Part shown: positions 8,948-16,732 of the stretch, piece after piece
Position numbering within the stretch: the stretch's first letter is position 1
How the letters are laid out: the number at the start of each line of letters is the position of its first letter
Assembly (NCBI RefSeq): GCF_030295325.1
Contig: NZ_AP027059.1
Span: 186,001-250,000 of the forward strand
Direction: 5' to 3'
Source of the DNA: Haliovirga abyssi
Lineage (GTDB): Bacteria; Fusobacteriota; Fusobacteriia; Fusobacteriales; Haliovirgaceae
DNA: 64,000 nucleotides
Made by a program: the position numbers and the translations under genes
The notes under the pieces: model-generated
Seen by the model: only the letters and a program-made list of their open reading frames with translations
Database searches by the model: none
What the model was told of the DNA's origin: nothing

Positions 8948-10048
8948 ATGACAGAAATTAATGTATATGAAAATGTTGCAAAGATTAAAGTAATTGGAAT
9001 TGGTGGAGCAGGCGGAAATGCTATAAATAATATGATAGAAAGCGGAATAAATGGAGTAGAATTTATAGCGGCAAATACTGATTCTCAAGATTTGCTAAAA
9101 TCAAAAGCAGAAGTAAAAATACAATTAGGAGAAAAACTTACAAAAGGTCTTGGAGCTGGAGCAAATCCAGAAGTAGGAAAACTTGCAGCAGAGGAAGATA
9201 AAGAAAAAATAAGAGAACATCTTGAGGGGACAGATTTACTTTTTATTACAGCAGGAATGGGTGGAGGTACAGGGACAGGAGCTGCACCGGTAATAGCTGA
9301 AATAGCAAAAGAATTAAATATATTAACAGTATCAATAGTAACTAAACCTTTTAGATTTGAAGGGTTAAAAAGAAAGAGAAATTCAGAATCTGGAATAATG
9401 GAATTAGAAAATAAAGTTGATACTTTAGTAGTTATTCCAAATGAGAAATTATTAGAAAATACTGATAGAAAAGTATCTATAAAAAATGCTTTTGAAGGAG
9501 CGGATGACGTATTAAAGATAGGAATTAAAGGTATTTCTGAGTTGATAACAACAGAAGGTTTCATAAACCTTGATTTTGCAGATGTGAGATCAACAATGAG
9601 TAATTCAGGAATAGCAATGCTTGGATTTGGATATGCTGAAGGGGAAGATAAAGCAAGAGTAGCTGCAGAAGCAGCGTTATCAAGCAATCTATTAGAAAGA
9701 GATATTCATGGTGCAAGTAAAATTTTATTGAATATAACTGGTGGAATGGATTTAACACTTAATGAAGCTAGTGAAATAGCACAAAGAGTAACAGAAGCAG
9801 CTGGGGAAAGAACGACTGATGTTATTTTTGGAACAGTAATAGATGAAAGTATGGAAGGAAGTATAAAAATAACAGTAATTGCAACATCATTTGAAGATAA
9901 TAAAAAAGAATATATAGAAGAAATAGATGGAATAAATTCAGAAGAAAAAGAGCCAGAAGAAAGAGTAATAGAATCAAAAAAAATGTCTGTAAATGATGAA
10001 TATAAAGATTTAGATATACCTGCATTTATTAGAAGGAAAAAAAATTAG
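8948..10048 (+). CDS. ftsZ: Cell division protein FtsZ (tubulin-like GTPase)
   Basis: FtsZ polymerises into the division ring. The GTP-binding GGGTGTG loop is at 105-111, preceded by the N-terminal GIGGAGGNAINNM and followed by the T7 synergy loop near NLDFADVRS. A variable linker leads to the conserved C-terminal peptide DIPAFIRRK that binds FtsA. I start at the ATG at 8948, which has a GGAGGAGG site. The longer in-frame start at 8900 would overlap ftsA and has no such site. The protein is 366 residues. Confidence 0.97.
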   Translation: MTEINVYENVAKIKVIGIGGAGGNAINNMIESGINGVEFIAANTDSQDLLKSKAEVKIQLGEKLTKGLGAGANPEVGKLAAEEDKEKIREHLEGTDLLFITAGMGGGTGTGAAPVIAEIAKELNILTVSIVTKPFRFEGLKRKRNSESGIMELENKVDTLVVIPNEKLLENTDRKVSIKNAFEGADDVLKIGIKGISELITTEGFINLDFADVRSTMSNSGIAMLGFGYAEGEDKARVAAEAALSSNLLERDIHGASKILLNITGGMDLTLNEASEIAQRVTEAAGERTTDVIFGTVIDESMEGSIKITVIATSFEDNKKEYIEEIDGINSEEKEPEERVIESKKMSVNDEYKDLDIPAFIRRKKN

Positions 10049-10077
10049 TTGAAATAGATATAGAAGTATGATATACT
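10049..10077 (+). promoter_or_regulatory. Sigma70-type promoter for rpsF-ssb-rpsR
   Basis: TTGAAA at 10049-10054 and TATACT at 10072-10077 are separated by 17 bases. The -35 begins on the base after the ftsZ stop. Transcription would start near 10084, just before the hairpin leader of rpsF. Confidence 0.75.
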
Positions 10078-10082
10078 TATAA

Positions 10083-10130
10083 AAGTCCCTGCTTTATAAA
10101 ATTATAAGGCAGAATCCATAGGGAGGAGGT
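10083..10130 (+). promoter_or_regulatory. Structured leader of rpsF, candidate S6:S18 autoregulatory RNA
   Basis: CTGCTTTATAA (10089-10099) pairs with TTATAAGGCAG (10102-10112) apart from one wobble. The outer TCC/GGA around the bulge 'AATCCAT' can close a second stem that reaches the AGGGAGGAGG ribosome site. Other bacteria use an mRNA leader bound by the S6:S18 complex in this position. I do not see an obvious CCG box, so this assignment is tentative. Confidence 0.45.
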
Positions 10131-10136
10131 GTAGGA

Positions 10137-10424
10137 ATGAAAAAAAATTACGAATTAATGTTCATCGTTGTTCCTGAAATAACAGAAGAAGAAAGAGATG
10201 CAGTAATTACTTCTGTAGAAGAGGTGTTAAAAAGAGCTGAAGCTCAAGATGTTATAACAGAAAAAATGGGTGAAAAAAAATTAGCGTATGCCATTGATAA
10301 AAAAACAACAGGTTTTTATGTATTAATTAAGTTTGCAGTAGAAGGAGTTAACTTAGTTGATGTTGAAAAAAGATTAAATATCAATGAAAAACTTATGAGA
10401 TATATTCTTGTAAAACAAGGGTAG
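10137..10424 (+). CDS. rpsF: 30S ribosomal protein S6
   Basis: S6 binds 16S rRNA of the platform together with S18. The 95-residue protein begins KKNYELMFIVVPEIT and contains the KKLAYAIDKKTTGFYVLIKF strand pair and the C-terminal LNINEKLMRYILVK, all typical of bacterial S6. It has a strong GGAGGAGG site and lies in the classic rpsF-ssb-rpsR operon, eight bases upstream of ssb. Confidence 0.97.
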   Translation: MKKNYELMFIVVPEITEEERDAVITSVEEVLKRAEAQDVITEKMGEKKLAYAIDKKTTGFYVLIKFAVEGVNLVDVEKRLNINEKLMRYILVKQG

Positions 10425-10432
10425 GTGAAGAG

Positions 10433-10828
10433 ATGAATATTGCAATTTTAGTGGGAAGATTAACTAGTGATCCAGAATTAAAATATGGGCAAAGCGGAAA
10501 AGCTTTTGCAAAGTTTTCTTTGGCAGTTGCGAGAACATTTAATAGAAATGAAGTTGACTTTATAAATTGTGTTGCTTTTGGAAAAACTGCAGAACTAATA
10601 GCAGAATATTTGAGAAAAGGAAATAAAGCTGGAGTTCAAGGTGAAATCAGAGTAAGCAGTTATGAAAATAGTGAAGGTCAAAAAATAAGAAGAACAGAAA
10701 TAATAGTAGGGAATATAGAGTTTTTAGAAAGCAAAGGGACTAAAGATAGATATAATGATAATCAACCATCAGGGGCAGAAGTTGAAAAAACTTCAAAACC
10801 TTCTGATGATGATGAATTTCCATTTTAA
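10433..10828 (+). CDS. ssb: Single-stranded DNA-binding protein
   Basis: SSB coats single-stranded DNA in replication and repair. The OB fold occupies about residues 1-105, starting with [17 protein letters not shown] and including [22 protein letters not shown] short polar linker ends in the acidic DDDEFPF tip, which recruits partner proteins. Length 131 is normal for a short SSB. It sits between rpsF and rpsR in the same operon. Confidence 0.97.
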   Translation: MNIAILVGRLTSDPELKYGQSGKAFAKFSLAVARTFNRNEVDFINCVAFGKTAELIAEYLRKGNKAGVQGEIRVSSYENSEGQKIRRTEIIVGNIEFLESKGTKDRYNDNQPSGAEVEKTSKPSDDDEFPF

Positions 10829-10842
10829 GGAAGGAGGGAATT

Positions 10843-11079
10843 ATGAGAAGAGAAAATGATTCAAGAAAAAGAAAAAAGAAACAATGTGATTTTTGTAAAA
10901 ATAAAAAAGCAAAAATAGATTATAAAAATGTAGATATGTTAAAAAGATATTTGTCAGATAAAGGTAAAATTTCACCAGCAAGAGTTACAGGTGCTTGTGC
11001 AAAACATCAAAGAGCATTAACTCAAGCTATAAAAAGAGCAAGAAATATTGCATTATTACCTTATACAGTTGAAAACTAA
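10843..11079 (+). CDS. rpsR: 30S ribosomal protein S18
   Basis: S18 is the platform protein that pairs with S6. The 78-residue product shows [19 protein letters not shown], then [32 protein letters not shown], the family signature. The CxxC pair near the N-terminus is of the zinc-ribbon-like type seen in some S18 proteins. A GGAAGGAGG site precedes the ATG, and a terminator follows 22 bases after the stop. Confidence 0.97.
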   Translation: MRRENDSRKRKKKQCDFCKNKKAKIDYKNVDMLKRYLSDKGKISPARVTGACAKHQRALTQAIKRARNIALLPYTVEN

Positions 11080-11101
11080 AAAATATTAAAATAAAGAAAA
11101 T

Positions 11102-11128
11102 CGGCAATTTAATTTTGCCGGTTTTTTA
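11102..11128 (+). terminator. Rho-independent terminator of rpsF-ssb-rpsR
   Basis: CGGCAA at 11102-11107 pairs perfectly with TTGCCG at 11115-11120, leaving a seven-base loop, and is followed by GTTTTTTATTTTT. Confidence 0.85.
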
Positions 11129-11183
11129 TTTTTCTTGGGATTGATATTTTGAAAAAACTACACTTTTTTATTTCAAACAATTA

Positions 11184-11192
11184 TGGTATAAT
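11184..11192 (+). promoter_or_regulatory. Extended -10 promoter for the YgiQ-type gene and der
   Basis: TGGTATAAT at 11184-11192 matches the extended -10 consensus TGnTATAAT. No good -35 is present at the right distance. The predicted transcript start is about 20 bases before the AGGAGG site of the gene at 11219. Confidence 0.6.
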
Positions 11193-11218
11193 GGAGAGTA
11201 AATTATAGGAGGAAAATA

Positions 11219-12934
11219 ATGTTTTTACCTACGACAAAAGCTGAAATGAAAAAATTAGGTTGGAATAAATTAGATGTAATTTTGGTTACAGGAGATACTT
11301 ATATAGATAGTTCTTATATAGGGGCAGCTGTAATTGGAAAAACTTTATTTAATGCAGGCTATAAAGTTGGAATAATAGCACAACCCAATATAGATAATGC
11401 AGAGGATATTACAAGATTAGGAGAGCCAGAGCTGTTTTGGGGAGTTACAGCTGGATCAATAGATTCTATGGTGGCTAATTATACAGCATTAAAGAAGAAA
11501 AGAAGAAATGATGATTTTACTCCAGGTGGAGAAAATAATAGAAGACCTGATAGAGCTACAATTGTATATTCTAATTTAATAAAAAGGTATTTTAAAGGTG
11601 GAAAACCTATAGTACTTGGTGGCATAGAAGCTAGTTTAAGAAGAATAGCACATTATGATTATTGGAGCAAAAAAATAAGAAAGTCGATATTATTTGATGC
11701 AAAAGCAGATATATTATTATATGGTATGGGAGAAAAAACAGTATTAGAACTTACAAAAGCTATAAAAAACAGCGAAAGTATTAAAAATATAAAAGGAATT
11801 TGTTATATATCCAAAAATGGAGAAGATGAAATAGAGAAAACAGATAAATATATAATATTACCATCTTTTGAGAGTGTTAAACAAGATAAAATAGAATTTA
11901 TAAAAATGTTTAATCTTTTTTATGTTAATCAAGATCCAAAAACTGCAAAAGGGTTAATTCAAAAACAAGATACAAGATATTTAATTCATAATCCACCACA
12001 AAATTATCTTACGCAAAGTGAATTAGATGAAATTTATAATATAGAGTATGAAAGAGATGTTCATCCATTTTATAAAAAAATGGGAAAAACAAAAGCTTTA
12101 GAAACAATTAAATTTTCTATTACAACTCATAGAGGGTGTTATGGAGAGTGTAATTTTTGTGCAATAGCAGTCCATCAAGGAAGAACTATTAGAAGTAGAA
12201 GTGAAGAATCAATACTAAAAGAAGCAAAAGAGATTGTAGGAAGAAAAGATTTTAAAGGGTATATAAATGATGTAGGAGGACCTACTGCAAATATGTATCA
12301 AATAGAATGTTTGAAAAAAGAAAATTATGGAAGCTGTGAAAATAAAAGGTGTTTGTATCCTAAAAAGTGTAAGACATTAACAGTGAGCCATAAAAAACAG
12401 ATAGAGTTATTAAAAAAATTAAGAAGTTTAGAAAATATAAAAAAAGTTTTTGTGGCATCAGGAATAAGATATGATTTGATTTTAGAAGATAAAAAGTATG
12501 GAATGGAATATTTAAAAGAGATAGTAGAGCATCATGTGTCAGGACAAATGAAAATAGCTCCAGAACACATAGAAGACAATACGTTGGATAAAATGGGTAA
12601 ACCTGGTAAAGAGTATTTAAAACAATTTAAGGATAAATTTTACGAATTAAATGAAAAAACAGGGAAAAAACAGTTTTTAACTTATTATTTTATAGCAGCA
12701 CATCCAGGGACAACAGAAAAAGAGATGAAAAAATTAAAAACATTTGTAAGTAAAGAATTAAGAATGAATCCAGAGCAAGTTCAAATATTTACACCGACTC
12801 CAATGACATATTCGACGTTAATGTATTATACTGAAATGAATCCATTTACAGGAGAAAAATTGTTTGTGGAGAAAGATATGAATAAAAAAAGAAAACAAAA
12901 AGATATAGTAGTGCAAAAAGGAGGAAGAAGATGA
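11219..12934 (+). CDS. YgiQ-family radical SAM protein
   Basis: This 571-residue protein carries the radical SAM cluster motif with C307, C311 and C314 (GCYGECNFC). An N-terminal region of about 290 residues contains GDTYIDSSYIGAAVIG and GGIEASLRRIAHYDYW, which define the YgiQ family. The C-terminal part includes KIAPEHIEDNTLDKMGKP and QVQIFTPTPMTYSTLMYYT. The YgiQ family is widespread; its substrate is not established to my knowledge. An AGGAGG site precedes the ATG. The stop overlaps the der start by four bases, so the two are translationally coupled. Confidence 0.93.
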   Translation: MFLPTTKAEMKKLGWNKLDVILVTGDTYIDSSYIGAAVIGKTLFNAGYKVGIIAQPNIDNAEDITRLGEPELFWGVTAGSIDSMVANYTALKKKRRNDDFTPGGENNRRPDRATIVYSNLIKRYFKGGKPIVLGGIEASLRRIAHYDYWSKKIRKSILFDAKADILLYGMGEKTVLELTKAIKNSESIKNIKGICYISKNGEDEIEKTDKYIILPSFESVKQDKIEFIKMFNLFYVNQDPKTAKGLIQKQDTRYLIHNPPQNYLTQSELDEIYNIEYERDVHPFYKKMGKTKALETIKFSITTHRGCYGECNFCAIAVHQGRTIRSRSEESILKEAKEIVGRKDFKGYINDVGGPTANMYQIECLKKENYGSCENKRCLYPKKCKTLTVSHKKQIELLKKLRSLENIKKVFVASGIRYDLILEDKKYGMEYLKEIVEHHVSGQMKIAPEHIEDNTLDKMGKPGKEYLKQFKDKFYELNEKTGKKQFLTYYFIAAHPGTTEKEMKKLKTFVSKELRMNPEQVQIFTPTPMTYSTLMYYTEMNPFTGEKLFVEKDMNKKRKQKDIVVQKGGRR

Positions 12935-14250
12935 AACCAGTAGTAGCAATAGTAGGGAGACCTAATGTAGGAAAATCAACACTTTTTAATAAATTAATAG
13001 GTGAAAGAGCGGCAATAGTAAAAGATGTACCAGGAGTAACAAGAGATAGATTATATAGAGATATAGAGTGGAGTGGGCATGAATTTTTACTTGTGGATAC
13101 AGGAGGATTAGAGCCAAATACAAAAGATTATATTATGAGTAAAGTTAGATATCAAGCAGAAGTTGCAATTGAAGAAGCAGATGTGGTTGTATTTATAGTA
13201 GATGGACAAGCAGGAGTAACGGCATTAGATGAAGAAGTTGCATATGTATTAAGGAAAAAAAATAAACATGTAATTCTTGCAGTAAATAAAATAGATAATT
13301 TAGAGAAACATAGTGAATTAGTATATGAATTTTATGGATTGGGATTTGAAAATTTCATTGCTATATCTGGTGAACATAAACAGAATTTAGGGGATCTTTT
13401 GGATTTGGTAATTGAAAAATTTAAAGATATAGAATTAATAGAAGAGGAAGAAGGATTAAGAATTGCAGTAATAGGAAGACCAAATGTAGGAAAATCTTCA
13501 TTAGTAAATAAGTTAATGGGAGAAGAAAGAACAATTGTAAGTAATATTGCTGGGACTACAAGAGATGCAATTGATACGAAATTTGAATATGATGGAAATA
13601 GTTATGTGTTAATTGACACAGCTGGAATAAGAAGAAAATCTAAAGTTGAGGAATCGCTTGAATATTATAGTGTGTTAAGAGCCATAAAATCAATAAAAAG
13701 AGCAAATATATGTTTTGTGTTAATAGATTCAAAAGAAGGGGTTACAGATCAAGATAAAAGAATTGCTGGACTTGCTTTTGAAGAAAAAAAGCCAATAATA
13801 ATAGTTATAAATAAGTGGGATTTAGTAAAAAAAGATAATTATACAATGAAAGATTATGAAAAAGAAGTGAAAGATCAATTGCCATTCTTGAGTTATGCAC
13901 CGGTAATATTTATATCTGCATTAACTGGTCAAAGAGTGTTAAAATTAATAGAAAAATCTGAACAGATATTTGCAGAATATACAAAGAAAATAACAACAGG
14001 TGTTTTAAATCAAGTATTAAAAGAAGCCATGATGTTAAATCCTGTACCAACAAGAAAAGGAAGAGTAGTTAAAATAAATTATGCAACTCAAATTAGAACA
14101 GCTCCACCGAAGTTTGTGTTATTTGCTAATAATCCTGATTTATTGCATTTTTCATATTTGAGATATTTGGAAAATAAAATTAGGGAAGCTTTTGGATTTG
14201 AAGGAAGTCCAATTGAATTTACAGTAAGAAGAAAAGGAAAAGATGATTAG
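12931..14250 (+). CDS. der: Ribosome biogenesis GTPase Der (EngA)
   Basis: Der is an essential GTPase with tandem G domains that acts in 50S subunit assembly. The first P-loop GRPNVGKST is at 9-17 and the second GRPNVGKSS at 182-190. NKID and NKWD base-recognition motifs follow in each, and a KH-like domain with INYATQIRTAPPKFVLFANNP closes the 439-residue protein. It overlaps the upstream YgiQ gene by ATGA. Its stop codon touches a dispersed repeat (14250). Confidence 0.97.
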   Translation: MKPVVAIVGRPNVGKSTLFNKLIGERAAIVKDVPGVTRDRLYRDIEWSGHEFLLVDTGGLEPNTKDYIMSKVRYQAEVAIEEADVVVFIVDGQAGVTALDEEVAYVLRKKNKHVILAVNKIDNLEKHSELVYEFYGLGFENFIAISGEHKQNLGDLLDLVIEKFKDIELIEEEEGLRIAVIGRPNVGKSSLVNKLMGEERTIVSNIAGTTRDAIDTKFEYDGNSYVLIDTAGIRRKSKVEESLEYYSVLRAIKSIKRANICFVLIDSKEGVTDQDKRIAGLAFEEKKPIIIVINKWDLVKKDNYTMKDYEKEVKDQLPFLSYAPVIFISALTGQRVLKLIEKSEQIFAEYTKKITTGVLNQVLKEAMMLNPVPTRKGRVVKINYATQIRTAPPKFVLFANNPDLLHFSYLRYLENKIREAFGFEGSPIEFTVRRKGKDD

Positions 14251-14398
14251 GAATGGCTTAAAAATAACATTCCCATTTTGTTATAAAATACGCAATGATT
14301 CAAGCGTTTTTATAACAAAATATAAAAAAATATTTTTTAAATGTTCTTTAAGCGTTTTTATAACAAAATATGAGAACATTATTTTTTAAACGTTCCTT
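14250..14398 (+). repeat. 149-bp element with inverted ends at the der stop codon (copy A)
   Basis: Left end GGAATGGCTTAAAAATAA starts at the last base of the der stop. The right end TTATTTTTTAAACGTTCC (14379-14396) is its near inverted repeat. Inside, a 22-bp unit starting AAGCGTTTTTATAACA occurs at 14302 and 14350 (48-bp period). ATTTTGTTATAAAA near 14274 forms a hairpin with the first unit. Related copies lie at 23745-23791, 58699-58846 and partly at 61328-61388. It has no coding potential. Confidence 0.8.
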
Positions 14399-14427
14399 AA
14401 AGAATTAATTATTGTATAAAAATAGAT

Positions 14428-14455
14428 TTTAGAAATCATCTTTTAGAAATATAAT
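14428..14455 (+). promoter_or_regulatory. Possible promoter for the 14525 gene
   Basis: TTTAGA at 14428-14433 and TATAAT at 14450-14455 are 16 bases apart. The -10 is perfect and the -35 moderate. The predicted leader would be about 63 bases. Confidence 0.45.
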
Positions 14456-14524
14456 AACTAATAGATATATTAAAGGTTATAAAAAAATTGTTATTAGAAA
14501 TTATAAAAGAAAGGGGCTTTTAAA

Positions 14525-14923
14525 ATGAAAGAAGAAAGTAATTTCAAAGGGATAGAAGATGATCTATTACAAGAATTAGAGGATTTCAAAAGAGATAAAG
14601 AAAGAATTAGAAAAATAATAGGGAATATTGGTGGAAAAGCATACTCTAAATTAGATATGACAATAAATATAGTTTTTCTGGGGATAATATTGGTTATATT
14701 TTTATTAGAGATGACAATACATTTATTACCAGCATTTACATCATTAGAAATAGGTGTACTTTTGGTCTCTATTAAAATTGCTTTTATGATACATTCACAA
14801 CAACGTTTTAACCATTTTCAATTTTGGATTTTGAGTTCTATGGAATTTAAAATAAATGAAATAGATAAAAAAGTAAAACAGATAGAAAAGAGAACGAGAG
14901 AGGAAAAGATAATTAATAAGTAA
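14525..14923 (+). CDS. Small membrane protein with coiled-coil ends, unknown function
   Basis: I do not recognise a named family for this 132-residue protein. The first 40 residues are charged and helical (DDLLQELEDFKRDKERIRKI). Two hydrophobic segments follow at about 46-66 and 69-92, separated by TIHLLPAF. The C-terminal 40 residues are again charged and predicted coiled coil (EFKINEIDKKVKQIEKRT). Both ends probably lie on the same side of the membrane. A GAAAGGGG site lies upstream of the ATG. Its neighbour is an AAA/PD-(D/E)XK protein 48 bases downstream. Codon use looks like that of its neighbours. Confidence 0.7.
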   Translation: MKEESNFKGIEDDLLQELEDFKRDKERIRKIIGNIGGKAYSKLDMTINIVFLGIILVIFLLEMTIHLLPAFTSLEIGVLLVSIKIAFMIHSQQRFNHFQFWILSSMEFKINEIDKKVKQIEKRTREEKIINK

Positions 14924-14971
14924 AAGATAAATAAAATTAATTTTTGATTGGAAATGAGGTGAATATATCTT

Positions 14972-16663
14972 ATGGAGAAAAATAAAAAAAAGAGATTACC
15001 AATAGGGATAAGTGATTTTAAAACAGTAATAGAAAAAGATATGTATTACGTGGATAAAAGTATGTTTATAAAAGATGTAATAGACAGTGGACAAGTAATA
15101 TTAATAACAAGACCTAGAAGATTTGGGAAAACTTTAAATCAATCAATGATGAAATATTTTTTTAATATACAAGAAGAGAATAGTGAACTATTCAAGAATT
15201 TAAAAATATATAAAGATAAAGAGATAATAGAAGAATATATGAATAAGTATCCAGTGATATATTTAACATTTAAAGATATGAAAGCTTTAGATATACAAGC
15301 TATGATGAATAAAATGAAAATGGAGTTATCCAGCCTGTATATAGAGCATGATTATTTATTAAATGATAAAATATTGAAAGATGTAGAAAAAAATGTTTAT
15401 AATAAGATAATGAATTTGGATGAAAATAATCAATTATATGAAAGTAGTATAAAAAAATTATCAGAATATATGTATAGATATTATAGAAAAAAAGTAATAT
15501 TAATAATAGATGAATACGATACAGCAATTCAACAAAGTTATTTGAATGGATATTACAAAGAGTTCATAATGTTTATGAGTAATTTGTTAGGAAGCGGATT
15601 AAAAGATAATAAGTATTTGGAAAAAGGTGTTCTTACAGGAATAACAAGGGTATCAAAAGAGAGTATATTTACAGGAGTAAATAATTTAAAGGTATCAACA
15701 ATATTAGATGAGTTGTTTAATGATAAATTTGGAATGTTAAAAGAGGAAATGGAAGATATATTAAAATATTATAATTTAGAATATGAAGAAAAAGATGTGA
15801 TGACTTGGTATGATGGTTATAATTTTGGAAGAGTGGGGATATATAATCCTTTTTCAATAATAAATTTAGTAGATAATAAAGGGAAGATAAAGCCATATTG
15901 GGTGAATACAAGTGGAAATAAATTAATAAAAGATTTAATAAGAAAAGGGAATGTGAGTATAAAAAAGAAAATAGAATTGTTATTATCAGGCGAAACTATA
16001 GAGAGTTCAATAGAAGAAGCTATGATATATAATGATTTATCAACAGAAAATGAAAGTTATGTCTGGACACTATTTTTATTTAGTGGATATTTGAAATGGG
16101 TAGAAAAAGTAGAAGAGAGTATATATAAATTAAAAATACCAAATAAAGAAACAGAAGGATTCTATAGAAAAATTTTAAGGAACATATTAGACGATAAAAA
16201 TATAGATATAGAAAATATATTAGAAAAGCTAATATTAGGGAAAATAAAAGGATTTAAAAAAGATTTTAAGAAGTTAGTGATGGGAACATTAAGCTATTTT
16301 GACGTAAAAGGAGATGAACCAGAAAGATTTTATCATGGATTAATATTGGGAATGATAGTAAGCTTAAATAAAAAATATGTAGTAAAAAGTAATAGAGAAA
16401 GTGGATTAGGAAGAGCGGATTTATTGTTAATACCACGAGATAAAAAAGACAAGGGAATAGTAATAGAATTTAAGAAATATGATGAAGATGTAGATAAAGA
16501 TTTAGTAGATAGTGCCAAAAGAGGGATAAAACAGATAGAATTTAAGAAATACGAAGAAGAGATAAAAAGCTATGGAGTAGAAGAGGTAATAAAAGTTGGT
16601 ATTGCATTTGAAGGAAAAGAACTTGAAATTGTGAGTAACTTAGAAAATATAATAGATAATTAA
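14972..16663 (+). CDS. AAA-ATPase-like / PD-(D/E)XK nuclease protein
   Basis: The 563-residue protein matches the AAA-ATPase_like plus C-terminal PD-(D/E)XK architecture common in anaerobes. KRLPIGISDFKTVIEKDMYYVDKS is the family's N-terminal signature. The P-loop-like RPRRFGKT is at 47-54, and a Walker B motif VILIIDEYD places D180-E181. The C-terminal region has GRADLLLIP and GIVIEFKKY, which supply the D...ExK nuclease residues. Such genes occur in multiple copies per genome. Proposed roles include mobile or defence functions, but none is proven. The ATG at 14972 is preceded by GAGGTG at a somewhat long spacing. Confidence 0.85.
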   Translation: MEKNKKKRLPIGISDFKTVIEKDMYYVDKSMFIKDVIDSGQVILITRPRRFGKTLNQSMMKYFFNIQEENSELFKNLKIYKDKEIIEEYMNKYPVIYLTFKDMKALDIQAMMNKMKMELSSLYIEHDYLLNDKILKDVEKNVYNKIMNLDENNQLYESSIKKLSEYMYRYYRKKVILIIDEYDTAIQQSYLNGYYKEFIMFMSNLLGSGLKDNKYLEKGVLTGITRVSKESIFTGVNNLKVSTILDELFNDKFGMLKEEMEDILKYYNLEYEEKDVMTWYDGYNFGRVGIYNPFSIINLVDNKGKIKPYWVNTSGNKLIKDLIRKGNVSIKKKIELLLSGETIESSIEEAMIYNDLSTENESYVWTLFLFSGYLKWVEKVEESIYKLKIPNKETEGFYRKILRNILDDKNIDIENILEKLILGKIKGFKKDFKKLVMGTLSYFDVKGDEPERFYHGLILGMIVSLNKKYVVKSNRESGLGRADLLLIPRDKKDKGIVIEFKKYDEDVDKDLVDSAKRGIKQIEFKKYEEEIKSYGVEEVIKVGIAFEGKELEIVSNLENIIDN

Positions 16664-16732
16664 AAGATAAAAGATAAAAAATAAAAGATAAAATTAAAAT
16701 AATATGGTAATTTATTATTTGGAGGAAAAAGA

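Noticed and set aside
9085-9687. 200-codon open frame antisense to ftsZ
   Set aside because: It mirrors the codon structure of ftsZ (AT-rich, third-position bias), lacks a ribosome site, and shows no family motif. The same applies to 35063-35611 and 27166-27750.
16664-16732. AAAAGAT-type short direct repeats before ligA, considered as iterons or a replication origin
   Set aside because: Only a few imperfect A-rich units, no DnaA boxes and no replication initiator gene nearby.
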